Shown: in pieces, positions 16,063 to 25,316 of the stretch
Numbering within the stretch: position 1 is the first letter of the stretch
How the letters are laid out: every line of letters begins with the position of its first letter
Source: an uncultured Bacteroidota bacterium
GTDB lineage: Bacteria > Bacteroidota > Bacteroidia > Flavobacteriales > Flavobacteriaceae
Assembly: GCA_903842575.1 (NCBI GenBank)
Contig: CAIMMM010000122.1
Coordinates: 1 to 47,530, forward strand
Length of the DNA stretch: 47,530 bases
Direction: 5' to 3'
Translations under genes and position numbers: made by a program
The notes under the pieces: generated by a model
Told to the model about the DNA's origin: nothing
Database searches by the model: none
Seen by the model: only the letters and a program-made list of their open reading frames with translations

Positions 16063-18495
16063 TTAAGAACCACACATTTCGCAGTCTTCTGGTCCAGCAT
16101 TTCTCGCCAGTTCAACCATTGCGCGGTATTCTTCAGCTGTCATTTCCGTAGGTTCATTTAACACGGCAATAGGTTGTAACTGCTGGTCTGCCACTTGTTC
16201 TTCCACTTCAATCGGTTCTGCTTTTTTGTCATTATTCAAGGTAAATTTAATAGCATCTACCGCCGCTTTTGTTCTCAAATAATACATTCCTGTTTTCAAG
16301 CCACTTTGCCAAGCATAAAAGTGCATCGATGTTAGTTTGGAATAATTGGCATCTTGCATAAACAAGTTCAACGATTGGGATTGGTCAATAAAATAACCTC
16401 TGTGTCTCGACATATCAATAATGTCTTTCATGGACATTTCCCAAACGGTTTTGTATAATTCCTTCAAATCCTGCGGAATGGCGTCGATATTTTGCACCGA
16501 TCCATTGTGACGCATGATTTCCTGTTTCAAATCTTCGTTCCACAAGCCTTGTTTCACCAAATCTTCCAGTAAATGTTTGTTCACTACTATAAATTCTCCC
16601 GACAAAACGCGTCGTGTATAAATATTAGAAGTATAAGGTTCAAAAGCTTCATTGTTCCCTAAAATTTGAGACGTAGAAGCAGTTGGCATTGGCGCTACTA
16701 AAAGGGAGTTTCTCACGCCGTGTTCCATTACTTCTTTTCTCAAAGAAGCCCAGTCCCATCTGCCAGATAAATCTTCGTCTTTCAATCCCCAAAGGTTGTA
16801 TTGAAATTCTCCTTGAGATATTGGAGAACCTTTGAAAGAAGAATATGGTCCTTCTTCTATTGCCATTTCCATAGATGCGGTTACAGCAGCAAAATATAAA
16901 GTTTCGAAAATTTCCTGATTTAATTTTTTCGCTTCATCACTTGTAAAAGGCATTCTCAATAAAATGAACGCATCGGCCAAACCTTGAACGCCCAATCCAA
17001 CAGGACGGTGACGTAAGTTAGAATTCTCAGCTTCTTGTACCGGATAATAATTTCTGTCGATTACTTTGTTTAAGTTTCGAGTAACGCGTTTGGTTACTTT
17101 AAACATCAAATCGTGATCAAAAGCGCCATTGGTAATGAACATTGGCAATGAAATAGAAGCTAAATTACACACTGCAATTTCATCTTTCGAAGTATATTCC
17201 ATAATCTCGGTACACAAATTCGAAGAACGAATGGTGCCTAAATTTTTTTGATTTGATTTTCTGTTCGCTGCATCTTTGTACAACATGTATGGCGTTCCTG
17301 TCTCGATTTGAGATTCTAGGATTTTTTCCCACAGTTCACGTGCTTTGATGGTTTTTCTGCCTTTTCCACGGGTTTCATAATCAATGTACATGGTTTCAAA
17401 TTCTTCGCCATAAACATCATACAATCCCGGGCATTCGTTAGGACACATTAAGGTCCAATAACTATCTTCTTGCACCCGTTTCATAAATAAATCGGAAGTC
17501 CACATCGCAAAAAATAAATCTCGGGCACGCATTTCTTCTTTACCGGTATTCTTTTTCAAATCTAGGAAGTCAAAAATATCAGCATGCCACGTTTCGATAT
17601 AAATCGCAAAACTTCCTTTACGTTTTCCACCACCTTGATCTACATATCTTGCCGTATCATTGAAAACGCGTAACATCGGAACAATTCCGTTGGAAGTTCC
17701 ATTGGTACCACGAATATAAGATCCTGTTGCACGAACATTGTGGATAGAAAGTCCAACTCCTCCTGCCGATTGTGATATTTTTGCTGTTTGTTTTAGCGTA
17801 TCATAAATGCCATCTATACTATCGTCCTGCATTGCTAAAAGAAAACAAGAAGACATTTGTGGTTTTGGTGTTCCTGCGTTGAACAACGTTGGAGTAGCAT
17901 GAGTAAAGAATTTTTTCGACATTAAGTCGTAGGTTTCAATAACCGCATCTAAATCGTTTAAGTGAATTCCAACAGAAACACGCATCAGCATATGTTGTGG
18001 ACGTTCTACTATTTTCCCGTTAATTCGTAACAAATAAGAACGTTCCAAGGTTTTAAAACCAAAATAGTCATAATTAAAATCTCTAGTATAAATCATGTGA
18101 GAATCCAAGAATTCTGCATTTTCCATGATTACTGTATGTACTTCTTCCGAGAGTAAAGGTGCTTCAAGGTTGGTTCTCGGGTTTACATAATGATACATTT
18201 CATTCATGGTTTCCGAGAAAGATTTTTTGGTATTGGAATGCAAATTAGAAATTGCAATCCTCGCAGCCAATTGTGCGTAATCTGGATGAGTAATAGTCAT
18301 TGAAGCTGCAGTTTCTGCTGCAAGATTGTCCAATTCTGAGGTGGACACCCCATCATAAAGTCCTTCAATAACGCGCATGGCAACTTTAACTGCATCAACC
18401 AAATCGTTTAAACCATAACAAAGTTTTTTAATTCGCTCAGTGATTTTGTCGAACATTACTGGCTCTTTGTGGCCATCTCTTTTTACTACGTACAT
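16063..18495 (-). CDS. nrdA: Class Ia ribonucleoside-diphosphate reductase, alpha (large) subunit
   Basis: NrdA is the catalytic subunit that reduces ribonucleoside diphosphates to deoxy forms with NrdB. The protein has 810 residues. An ATP-cone allosteric domain is at the N-terminus (about 1-90, beginning [15 protein letters not shown]). The active-site triad pattern NLCTE is present with Asn426, Cys428 (thiyl radical) and Glu430, and the fingerprint [12 protein letters not shown] is present. The C-terminal redox pair is in CEMCGS, the shuttle that passes reducing equivalents from thioredoxin. nrdB lies 165 bp upstream on the same strand. No consensus promoter precedes nrdA, so an nrdB-nrdA operon is likely, with the repeat copy B inside the intergenic space. 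Confidence 0.96.
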   Translation of the reverse strand: MYVVKRDGHKEPVMFDKITERIKKLCYGLNDLVDAVKVAMRVIEGLYDGVSTSELDNLAAETAASMTITHPDYAQLAARIAISNLHSNTKKSFSETMNEMYHYVNPRTNLEAPLLSEEVHTVIMENAEFLDSHMIYTRDFNYDYFGFKTLERSYLLRINGKIVERPQHMLMRVSVGIHLNDLDAVIETYDLMSKKFFTHATPTLFNAGTPKPQMSSCFLLAMQDDSIDGIYDTLKQTAKISQSAGGVGLSIHNVRATGSYIRGTNGTSNGIVPMLRVFNDTARYVDQGGGKRKGSFAIYIETWHADIFDFLDLKKNTGKEEMRARDLFFAMWTSDLFMKRVQEDSYWTLMCPNECPGLYDVYGEEFETMYIDYETRGKGRKTIKARELWEKILESQIETGTPYMLYKDAANRKSNQKNLGTIRSSNLCTEIMEYTSKDEIAVCNLASISLPMFITNGAFDHDLMFKVTKRVTRNLNKVIDRNYYPVQEAENSNLRHRPVGLGVQGLADAFILLRMPFTSDEAKKLNQEIFETLYFAAVTASMEMAIEEGPYSSFKGSPISQGEFQYNLWGLKDEDLSGRWDWASLRKEVMEHGVRNSLLVAPMPTASTSQILGNNEAFEPYTSNIYTRRVLSGEFIVVNKHLLEDLVKQGLWNEDLKQEIMRHNGSVQNIDAIPQDLKELYKTVWEMSMKDIIDMSRHRGYFIDQSQSLNLFMQDANYSKLTSMHFYAWQSGLKTGMYYLRTKAAVDAIKFTLNNDKKAEPIEVEEQVADQQLQPIAVLNEPTEMTAEEYRAMVELARNAGPEDCEMCGS

Positions 18496-18572
18496 AATTT
18501 TTGTTGTTGTGAAATAGAAAATCCCTTCGCTATTTCGGGGTTATTTGTATTAATTTGTTTGTTTGTTTTCTT

Positions 18573-18640
18573 GGAGCTTAATCCCGCTATCCGTTCCAAT
18601 CCACGCCCAAAAGCGTAGGGTTTTTTCTTCTATCGGGGCA
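18573..18640 (-). repeat. Degenerate flavobacterial intergenic repeat, copy B
   Basis: Read on the minus strand it begins TTGCCCCGATAGAAG and ends ATTGGAACGGATAGCGGGATTAAGCTCC when traced through its right arm. The conserved outer arms match copy A (15917-15997). The inner hairpin (CCACGC paired with GCGT-GG) differs. It lies between nrdB and nrdA. As recalled, such elements with CCCCGATAG and AGCGGGATTAGC arms are common between genes in Flavobacterium. Confidence 0.6.
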
Positions 18641-18660
18641 ATTTTAAATCTATCTTGTTT

Positions 18661-19638
18661 CTAGAAATCAGCGTCAAAACTAATTTTTTGAGCATCCGAG
18701 TCAGTGTTCATTACTCCCGTTTTCTGATATTCGGCAACTTTCTTTTCAAAGAAATTTGTTTTCCCTTGTAAGGAAATCATGTCCATAAAATCAAAAGGAT
18801 TTGCTGTGTTATATTCTCTTGTACAACCCAATTCTACTAACAATCTATCGGTTACAAATTCTAAATATTGGGTCATCAAAGCAGCATTCATTCCTATTAA
18901 ACTAACCGGAATCGACTCGGTAATAAATTCTCTTTCAATATCTAATGCGTCAATAATAATTTCTTTGATTCGCGTTTTTGACACTTTATGTTTTAAATGA
19001 TGGTTATGCAAATGCACCGCAAAATCACAATGAACACCCTCATCTCGAGAAATTAATTCATTTGAAAAAGTCAAGCCAGGCAACAAACCCCGTTTTTTTA
19101 ACCAAAAAATAGAACAAAAACTTCCAGAGAAGAAAATGCCCTCCACTGCTGCAAAAGCAATCAATCTTTCGGCAAACGAATCGGATTCTATCCATTTTAA
19201 TGCCCAATCTGCCTTTTTCTTAATTGCTGGAAAAACCTCGATTGCTGTAAATAATTCTGTTTTTTCAGCTTCGTCTTTTACATAAGTATCAATTAAAAGC
19301 GAATAGGTTTCGCTATGAATGTTTTCCATCATTATCTGAAAACCATAGAAGAATTTTGCCTCGGCATATTGCACTTCATTTATAAAGTTTTGTGCCAAAT
19401 TTTCGTTTACAATCCCATCAGAAGCGGCAAAAAAAGCAAGGATGTGTTTAACAAAATATTTTTCGTCTTCACTTAATTTGTTGTTCCAATCGTTCATGTC
19501 CTGTGCCAAATCAATTTCTTCGGCAGTCCAGATACTAGCTTCCGTTTTTTTGTAAAACTCCCAAATATCGTGGTGTTTGATAGGAAAAATTACAAAACGA
19601 TTTTTGTTTTCCTGTAAGATTGGTTCTGATTTTGGCAT
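18661..19638 (-). CDS. nrdB: Class Ia ribonucleoside-diphosphate reductase, beta (small) subunit
   Basis: NrdB houses the di-iron centre and the tyrosyl radical needed by NrdA. The protein has 325 residues, typical of bacterial class Ia beta subunits. The ligand and radical segment reads ENIHSETY: Glu105 and His108 are iron ligands and Tyr112 is the radical site, so the enzyme keeps the standard tyrosyl mechanism. The second ligand pair is in the helices [12 protein letters not shown] and [19 protein letters not shown]. The upstream region carries a -7 box, an inverted repeat and direct repeats, described separately. The order nrdB-nrdA on the minus strand suggests one transcript. Confidence 0.96.
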   Translation of the reverse strand: MPKSEPILQENKNRFVIFPIKHHDIWEFYKKTEASIWTAEEIDLAQDMNDWNNKLSEDEKYFVKHILAFFAASDGIVNENLAQNFINEVQYAEAKFFYGFQIMMENIHSETYSLLIDTYVKDEAEKTELFTAIEVFPAIKKKADWALKWIESDSFAERLIAFAAVEGIFFSGSFCSIFWLKKRGLLPGLTFSNELISRDEGVHCDFAVHLHNHHLKHKVSKTRIKEIIIDALDIEREFITESIPVSLIGMNAALMTQYLEFVTDRLLVELGCTREYNTANPFDFMDMISLQGKTNFFEKKVAEYQKTGVMNTDSDAQKISFDADF

Positions 19639-19696
19639 AATGAATGAATTAATATTATTTTAATTTGGGTTTTTATTACTTTCTGTGCCTTACAAA

Positions 19697-19742
19697 GATT
19701 GTGAATTCTAATGATTATAAAAAGCCAAACTTATTCACAATC
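19697..19742. promoter_or_regulatory. Inverted repeat around the nrdB promoter -7 box
   Basis: GATTGTGAAT (19697-19706) and its exact complement ATTCACAATC (19733-19742) flank the minus-strand -7 box TAAGTTTG (19726-19733). A third copy of GATTGTGAAT lies at 19937-19946. The arrangement fits a transcription-factor operator. The protein that binds it is unknown to me; the motif does not look like the standard NrdR box. Confidence 0.45.
19726..19733 (-). promoter_or_regulatory. -7 promoter element for nrdB
   Basis: TAAGTTTG on the minus strand matches TAnnTTTG and leaves a leader of about 80 nt before the nrdB ATG. A clear -33 TTG at the usual spacing is not seen; the nearest good candidate is 24 bp away. 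Confidence 0.55.
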
Positions 19743-19813
19743 GGGTCTAGTTTTTAACAAATTGATTCGAAATTTAGTTTTTTGTGGTTTTATATAAATT
19801 ATTGAAATACAGC

Positions 19814-19838
19814 ATTTTACAAAATATATTTTACAAAA
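19814..19838. repeat. Tandem direct repeat with NrdR-box-like core upstream of nrdB
   Basis: ATTTTACAAAA occurs twice with a 3-bp TAT spacer, a 14-bp period. The junction contains the palindrome AAAATATATTTT. Aligned by eye to the published NrdR consensus acaCwAtATaTwGtgt, bases 19819-19834 match at about 12 of 16 positions but miss the two most conserved outer C and G positions. It could be a degenerate NrdR site or chance in AT-rich DNA. Confidence 0.3.
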
Positions 19839-19857
19839 AACCCCTAAAACAAAGGGG
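19835..19857 (-). terminator. Terminator for the 1132-residue outer-membrane protein gene
   Basis: On the minus strand CCCCT and AGGGG form a stem around a 7-nt loop, followed by six T. It is about 110 nt after the stop codon of the gene that ends at 19966 and insulates nrdB from it. Confidence 0.75.
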
Positions 19858-19965
19858 ATTAGGAATTCCCTTTCACGAAAATTTTAACATTTTATTACTG
19901 CAAAAAAAATACTTTTTTAATGAAAAGGAATAATCCGATTGTGAATTATCAGTTAATCAAAAAAC

Positions 19966-22900
19966 TTAAAAATAAGCTCTCAACTGAATATTCCCTGTAT
20001 GAATTGTTTGGCTAGTTTCGCTTTTTCTGCCTTGATAGTTGATATTAATATCTAAAAATTCGGTTAAGTTTTTTTGTACTAATAAACGCCACGTCATGTT
20101 TCTTCCTGGCTGCAAACCTTCAAGCATTTGAAAAGCTACAGGAGACAGAGCATCTCCTACATATTCATTTTGATATAAAGAAAACTCCCCATTCATGGTT
20201 AATTTTTTTTCACTGGCATAAGAAAAAGAGGTTCCAAAACGATTTTGAAGAAGGGTTTCCTTGCTTCCAATTTTATTTTCTTTGGTTTGGTACTCATAAA
20301 AAATATCCCAACTCGCATTTTTATTAAACAAATAGGAAATCTTTGGGTTTACTTGATAGGCAATAACTTCATAATTTTTGCTTGCATAATTCTGTGAAAT
20401 TAAATCGGCAGCAACAGATTTGGAAGACATGGTAAATAACCAACTCTTTTGTAACAGATGAACGTATTGCAACTGATGTGATCTATTTAGATTTTCTTGT
20501 GAACCCACAGAAAGTAAACTTTTTATATGATTAGCTGTAAAAGTGTAGGTTACCGAATGCTTCTGCTTTCCTCTATTATAAAAAAGACTATTTCGAAAAC
20601 TAGTATTCAATCCTAAAAAAATTTCGTCTGATTTTGAAAAAGGATTTAAATCAAAATTATCCCCGCTACGCTTTATTTTTCGCTCAATTAAATAAGCCGT
20701 TTGATTGTAGAAATGAGATAGCAATTTCTTAAGTCCCGATACGTTTTGCCATTGAAACGGATTTAAAGTCAAGGATTGCGAAAATTTATTTTGATGTGTT
20801 TTTACAAAAATTTGATTCGGTAAAAACACTCGAACATATTTCGCCTGATCTGGGAAAGGTGCAATTTCAAATTCCTGTAATTCCTGAATCCCGTTGTTAT
20901 TGTAATCATTCCAAGTATAAACGCCTTGCCCTGGCTCCACTTCAAGATAGGTAAATTCCTGTTGTGCAATGGTTCCCGAAGTGGTTTCGTAGGCTGTTGT
21001 AACTTGCATTAATTGATTAAAATAGCGATCGTTGTACAACAATCTTGAATTTAAAGACGGCTCGTTTTCTCGAGTGGGATCTTCAAATTTTAAGTTCCGG
21101 TAATTGACAAATAGGGACAAATCATTTTTATTGGTTTGTATTAATTTCGATTTTAAATAATACGATTGCGAGGTGTTTACGCGTTTCAATGTTCCGTTTT
21201 GCAAACTGTCATTGACTCTGCTTAAAAATCCCATTTCTACAAAAACTTTAGTGCTGTCACCACGGCCTACAAAGGCTCCATGTTCTATAAAACGTTGACT
21301 TAACGCCGATAATTGTTGCGTTGCCACTACTTTTTCTTTGTTGTTTTCAAAACGCAAACTGCTTCCAATCCAATTCTTTTTGAAATGATATCGAACTTGA
21401 GACTGGTTTCTAATAAAGGTGGAATTGGCATAATCACCATCGCTTTTTAAGAAACTTCCATTTTGTTGAAAATTCCAATCTTTAAGTTTGAAAAAACCGT
21501 TTATAAGGTGACGATTTCCTGAAAAACTTTTTGTAAAATCTAATTTCTCAAACTGATAGGTCAATTTCCCTTTTTCGGGCAATGTAAAATCCAATCCCGA
21601 AATCAACAAACTTTGATTGCCTTCAAAAGTGGTTAAATTCCAATCTCTATTGAACTCAATATTGAATAATCGTTCAATGGTTCTGAAATTCTGTTGTACA
21701 AATTGATAATTTCCAAAAGCATCTATCAACCATTTATTGGAAAATAAGCGTTGCTTGAAATTCAGTTTTCCCGCAACTCCTTTATTGTCTTGATCGTCTC
21801 GTGCTGAAAATAGATTTTTGTCATTATTGCTTACTCCAACTTCAAAATCAATTTCCGTTTTATCACTCGGACTAAATTTTCCTAAAACCGTAGCGATTTG
21901 GATTTTTGTGGGAGCTATTAATCGCGTAATAGGTTCATAATTTCCTTGCGGAACACCACTAACTGGGGCAACATATTGATAAATTTTTCCAATTGCCGAG
22001 GCATTCGTTAAAACATAATTTCCTAGATTATTCCCCACCAAGGTAAACTTTACACTGTACAAATCATCATCAGGATTATTGGAATATTCAAAGGTTTCTA
22101 CCAAATTAACCATAACTTTTTTGTACAAAATTTTATTCTCAGAATACGAATCCAAATAGGCCGATGGCGCATTCATTAAACTCACATTATCCCCAGCATT
22201 TTTTAAAATAGCCACTTGCTCCGAAGATAAATTTTGTTGCAATGGTTGGTTTTTTACATCGTTTTCAGAATACAAATAACCCCCTAAACTCCATTTTTCT
22301 TCTTCGTGATTGGCGCCGGTATAAGTCACAAATCGGGTGTAACTTCTATCGGAATATTGATATTCTATGCTAATTCTCATTTCGGAAGTGATGGGAAAAA
22401 GGGATGTAAAAATTATTTCTCCGGCGTTATAATCAATGACATAATCGTTGTTTTCGCCTCTTTTTTTCAAGATACCATTCACATATACTTTCTCCGAACC
22501 CGATATGACCAAAACATACAATTCGCCATTGTTTCCTTTTAATTTATACGGTCCTTGATTGCCTTCCTGTCCCGTGAAAGCACTCTTGGCATATTGCCCA
22601 CGGACTAAAGCGGCAGTAGCAAAAACTTCGGTTTTAGTCTCGGGGGAACCAAAAGTAAATCGTGTGGAAAGTCCTTGCACTTTTTTATTGAAATTTAAAA
22701 ACCGGGATTGCCTATTTTCTAGAAATAAATCTCCCGCACGAATGTTCCATTTATCGGTAAATAATTCGATGAAAATTTGGTCGAATTCATCCAATTTTTG
22801 AGAATAACCACCATCTTGTAAGGGAATATTACTGTCTTGAATAGAAGCGCGAAGCGAGACTTTGTCGGATATCTTTCCTGTGATTTGTAAATCTAAATTG

Positions 22901-23364
22901 GAGTTTACCGAAGCGTTTTGATTGTTCCCAATCGTGACGCCTCGCGTGATGCTTCCCGAAGTGTTCAATCCGTCAAAAGGCACAAACTTTTTTACTGAAC
23001 GATTGACTTTATATAAATTCTCCGTTTCGTTTGCGACGACACGTTCCTGGTCATAAATGCTATAGGTTTTGGTAAGGTATTCTGGATATTTGAAGTAGCG
23101 AATGGTTAAACTATCTTGAGAGGTAAACCCATTTTTGAAGAGCAACTTCCCTTTTTTGAAATCGATTTTGTAAAAACTAGAATCGATTTCTTTTCCGGAA
23201 TTATCTTGAAGTTTAAAAAAACTCGGACTGATACTCACTTTTTCGATAGAAATAGTGTCACTAGAAACAGCAACTTTTTTATTGAGATACAACGATTTGG
23301 TTTCCTGAGCCGAAAGCTTGGAAAACCCTATGAACACCAATAATAAAAGTACTTTTTTTAGCAT
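19966..23364 (-). CDS. Uncharacterised large outer-membrane beta-barrel protein
   Basis: I do not recognise a named function. The 1132-residue protein has a Sec signal peptide (about residues 1-19, ending LSAQ). An N-terminal beta-rich domain follows, then the segment GSITRGVTIGNNQNASVNSN and a long series of alternating hydrophobic/polar strands (LDLQITGKISDKVSLRASIQ) that look like outer-membrane beta strands; the chain ends in Tyr-Phe, as many barrel proteins end in an aromatic residue. There is a calcium-loop-like motif DYNNNGIQELQE at residues 820-831. Proteins of this kind are, as I recall, conserved across Bacteroidota without an assigned role. The -7 box TACGTTTG ends 8 nt before the ATG. 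The gene is preceded on the same strand by lysC but has its own promoter. Confidence 0.75.
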   Translation of the reverse strand: MLKKVLLLLVFIGFSKLSAQETKSLYLNKKVAVSSDTISIEKVSISPSFFKLQDNSGKEIDSSFYKIDFKKGKLLFKNGFTSQDSLTIRYFKYPEYLTKTYSIYDQERVVANETENLYKVNRSVKKFVPFDGLNTSGSITRGVTIGNNQNASVNSNLDLQITGKISDKVSLRASIQDSNIPLQDGGYSQKLDEFDQIFIELFTDKWNIRAGDLFLENRQSRFLNFNKKVQGLSTRFTFGSPETKTEVFATAALVRGQYAKSAFTGQEGNQGPYKLKGNNGELYVLVISGSEKVYVNGILKKRGENNDYVIDYNAGEIIFTSLFPITSEMRISIEYQYSDRSYTRFVTYTGANHEEEKWSLGGYLYSENDVKNQPLQQNLSSEQVAILKNAGDNVSLMNAPSAYLDSYSENKILYKKVMVNLVETFEYSNNPDDDLYSVKFTLVGNNLGNYVLTNASAIGKIYQYVAPVSGVPQGNYEPITRLIAPTKIQIATVLGKFSPSDKTEIDFEVGVSNNDKNLFSARDDQDNKGVAGKLNFKQRLFSNKWLIDAFGNYQFVQQNFRTIERLFNIEFNRDWNLTTFEGNQSLLISGLDFTLPEKGKLTYQFEKLDFTKSFSGNRHLINGFFKLKDWNFQQNGSFLKSDGDYANSTFIRNQSQVRYHFKKNWIGSSLRFENNKEKVVATQQLSALSQRFIEHGAFVGRGDSTKVFVEMGFLSRVNDSLQNGTLKRVNTSQSYYLKSKLIQTNKNDLSLFVNYRNLKFEDPTRENEPSLNSRLLYNDRYFNQLMQVTTAYETTSGTIAQQEFTYLEVEPGQGVYTWNDYNNNGIQELQEFEIAPFPDQAKYVRVFLPNQIFVKTHQNKFSQSLTLNPFQWQNVSGLKKLLSHFYNQTAYLIERKIKRSGDNFDLNPFSKSDEIFLGLNTSFRNSLFYNRGKQKHSVTYTFTANHIKSLLSVGSQENLNRSHQLQYVHLLQKSWLFTMSSKSVAADLISQNYASKNYEVIAYQVNPKISYLFNKNASWDIFYEYQTKENKIGSKETLLQNRFGTSFSYASEKKLTMNGEFSLYQNEYVGDALSPVAFQMLEGLQPGRNMTWRLLVQKNLTEFLDININYQGRKSETSQTIHTGNIQLRAYF

Positions 23365-23372
23365 ACATGATA

Positions 23373-23380
23373 CAAACGTA
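23373..23380 (-). promoter_or_regulatory. -7 promoter element for the 1132-residue outer-membrane protein gene
   Basis: TACGTTTG on the minus strand matches TAnnTTTG. Eight nt separate it from the ATG, so the 5' leader would be only 1-4 nt. No clear -33 TTG lies at the usual distance. Confidence 0.55.
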
Positions 23381-23469
23381 AAAAAGCTGTTTATGTGTAT
23401 AAAGTTATCCCCAAATGCACGAATAATTTATTTTTTTATAAAAAATATTTCTGTATTCGGGGCTATTAT

Positions 23470-24723
23470 CTATTCTTTAGTCACAACCTGCATCGTTTCT
23501 CTAGAAATTTGTTTTAGCAAAACCGTTTTGTCTTTTTCGACTATTTCAGCCGCTTCTTTTGTAAAATGCCTGATGGTGAACAACGAGACATTTTCATTAT
23601 ACGATACTTTAAATTTTTTGGAAAGTATTGTTTTTAACTCATCGAAATTGCCAAATTTATCTTCAAGACAAACTGAAAAACTAATCGCTGTGTTTTGTAT
23701 TAAACTCACTTTTATTTTAAATTGATGGAGCAATGAGAATATTTCACTGATGTTTTCTTCCATGATAAATGAGAAATCAATAGAAGAAAGAGAAAGTAAC
23801 AATTGGTCTTTCTTTAAAATATAACAAGGTGTTTTAGGTTCTAAATCGGCGCCTTTTGAAACGCTGGTTCCAGGCAATTGCGGATTCAAAAACGATTTTA
23901 CAAAAAGCGGAATTTCCTTTTTTTGCAATGGTTGCAAGGTTTTTGGGTGAATTACTGTGGCGCCGTAAAACGCTAATTCTATCGCTTCACGATAGGAAAT
24001 TTGGTTTAATAAAATCGCGTTTTCAAAGTAGCGTGGATCGGCATTCATCACGCCGGGAACATCTTTCCAAATCGTTACACTTTCTGCATTTAAGCAATAG
24101 GCAAAAATGGCGGCAGTATAATCGGAACCTTCACGTCCCAATGTTGTGGTGAACCCATTCTCATCCGAACCGATGAATCCTTGAGTAATGTTGAATGTTT
24201 TTTTCTTTACATTTTTAGAGATATTTATTTGAGTTATGTCCCAATTTACCTCAGCATCGCGATAGGTTGCATCTGTTTTTATAAATTCCCGAACATCAAT
24301 CCAATTGTTTTTTAACCCTCGAAAGTTAAAATAATGACTGATAATTGTAGTCGAAAGTAATTCCCCATAACTCACCACCTGATCATAAACAAAATTATAA
24401 TTAGGCGATTTATTACTTCTTAAAAAATACTCCAAATCGGCAAAAAGGCTGTTCACTGCAAAGAAAACATCGTCGTCTTCATTATCAAATAAATCCAGTA
24501 AAATTTGGTTATGGTGTTTTTTCACATCTTGGACAGCCGATTGCAATCCGTTGGACTTTTCAAAATAATTTTTAATAACAATTTCCATGGCGTTTGTGGT
24601 TTTCCCCATTGCGGAAATCACCAACAATACATCCTCAAAACCTACTTTTTGTAAAACATCCAATACATTTTTTATTCCATCGGCATCTTTAACTGAAGCA
24701 CCTCCAAATTTGAATATTCTCAT
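23470..24723 (-). CDS. lysC: Aspartate kinase (monofunctional)
   Basis: Aspartate kinase phosphorylates aspartate, the first step towards lysine, threonine, methionine and diaminopimelate. The 417-residue protein starts MRIFKFGGASVKDADGI with the KFGGAS phosphate-binding motif at residues 5-10. The aspartate-binding segment GREGSDYTAAIFAYCL and the catalytic-domain end FYGATVIHPKTLQPL are present. The C-terminal about 120 residues should form ACT regulatory domains and are less conserved. There is no homoserine dehydrogenase fusion. The start is 6 bp after the stop of the GNAT gene, so the two are probably co-transcribed. The downstream enzyme Asd is encoded at 41933-42922. Confidence 0.93.
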   Translation of the reverse strand: MRIFKFGGASVKDADGIKNVLDVLQKVGFEDVLLVISAMGKTTNAMEIVIKNYFEKSNGLQSAVQDVKKHHNQILLDLFDNEDDDVFFAVNSLFADLEYFLRSNKSPNYNFVYDQVVSYGELLSTTIISHYFNFRGLKNNWIDVREFIKTDATYRDAEVNWDITQINISKNVKKKTFNITQGFIGSDENGFTTTLGREGSDYTAAIFAYCLNAESVTIWKDVPGVMNADPRYFENAILLNQISYREAIELAFYGATVIHPKTLQPLQKKEIPLFVKSFLNPQLPGTSVSKGADLEPKTPCYILKKDQLLLSLSSIDFSFIMEENISEIFSLLHQFKIKVSLIQNTAISFSVCLEDKFGNFDELKTILSKKFKVSYNENVSLFTIRHFTKEAAEIVEKDKTVLLKQISRETMQVVTKE

Positions 24724-24729
24724 ACTATT

Positions 24730-25209
24730 TTATTTACTGTTATTTTTCAAAAACATTTCAATTCCGTTTTCATCCATTTGAGCTACTCTCCAATCCTCAA
24801 AAACTTTTGCCCCCGATTTTTGGTAGAAATCTATGGCCGGTGTGTTCCAATCCAATACGGCCCATTCAATTCTGCGAACCTTATCTCTTTTGCCCTGCTC
24901 AATAATTTCAGAATACAAAGCAAAACCCAAACCTGATCCTCGCATTTTTTCTTTTATAATTAAATCTTCTAAATGAATGGTCCTGCCTTTCCAGGTTGAA
25001 TATCGGAAATAATACAAAGCCATTCCAACAATTTCATTATCTAGTTCTACAACGAAAGTGTAAAATAAGGGATTTTTTCCAAATCCATCGCGTATTAAAT
25101 CGTCCACGGTAACCACAACAGCATCGGGTTCTTTTTCAAATGTAGCCAATTCTTGAATGAGTTCAAGAACGGCATTCATATCTTTTTTTTCTCCTTTTCG
25201 GATAATCAT
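24730..25209 (-). CDS. GNAT N-acetyltransferase, diamine/thialysine acetyltransferase-like
   Basis: This 159-residue GNAT resembles the spermidine/spermine and thialysine acetyltransferase subgroup, with FATFEK-type motif ELATFEKEPDAVVVTVDDL, the conserved strand RTIHLEDLIIKEKMRGSGLG with the acetyl-CoA loop, and the WAVLDWNTPAIDFYQKSGA segment. The exact substrate is not certain. I chose the ATG at 25209, not the in-frame start at 25296, because the domain begins there and a -7 box (25227-25234) lies just upstream. The gene is divergent from fbp and lies 6 bp before lysC. Confidence 0.87.
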   Translation of the reverse strand: MIIRKGEKKDMNAVLELIQELATFEKEPDAVVVTVDDLIRDGFGKNPLFYTFVVELDNEIVGMALYYFRYSTWKGRTIHLEDLIIKEKMRGSGLGFALYSEIIEQGKRDKVRRIEWAVLDWNTPAIDFYQKSGAKVFEDWRVAQMDENGIEMFLKNNSK

Positions 25210-25226
25210 TTTGCTGTAATTTTCAA

Positions 25227-25234
25227 CAAAAATA
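25227..25234 (-). promoter_or_regulatory. -7 promoter element for the GNAT-lysC operon
   Basis: TATTTTTG on the minus strand matches TAnnTTTG and lies 17 nt upstream of the ATG at 25209. It supports the shorter GNAT start. No convincing -33 TTG is visible. Confidence 0.5.
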
Positions 25235-25283
25235 CAATTAATAATTTCTTCTTGAAATACATTTTTAGTTTCCCAAAAAAACC

Positions 25284-25291
25284 GATATTTG
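25284..25291 (+). promoter_or_regulatory. Probable -7 promoter element for fbp
   Basis: GATATTTGCA matches the extended Bacteroidota element TAnnTTTGCA except for the first base. It leaves a leader of about 20 nt before the fbp ATG. Confidence 0.4.
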
Positions 25292-25316
25292 CACAAATAA
25301 CTACAACGATTTCGTA

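Larger units (their letters stand above)
19639..19965. other. Gene-free interval upstream of nrdB with promoter, terminator and repeats
   Basis: This 327-bp stretch carries no credible gene. From the nrdB side it holds the nrdB -7 box (19726-19733) flanked by an inverted repeat, a tandem pair of ATTTTACAAAA, a rho-independent terminator for the upstream 1132-residue gene (19835-19857), and a third copy of GATTGTGAAT at 19937. The rest is AT-rich and I see nothing else in it. Confidence 0.7.

Noticed and set aside
19819..19834. A confident NrdR box
   Set aside because: About 12 of 16 positions match by eye, but the two outer C and G positions that define the box are wrong, so I list it only as a weak possibility.
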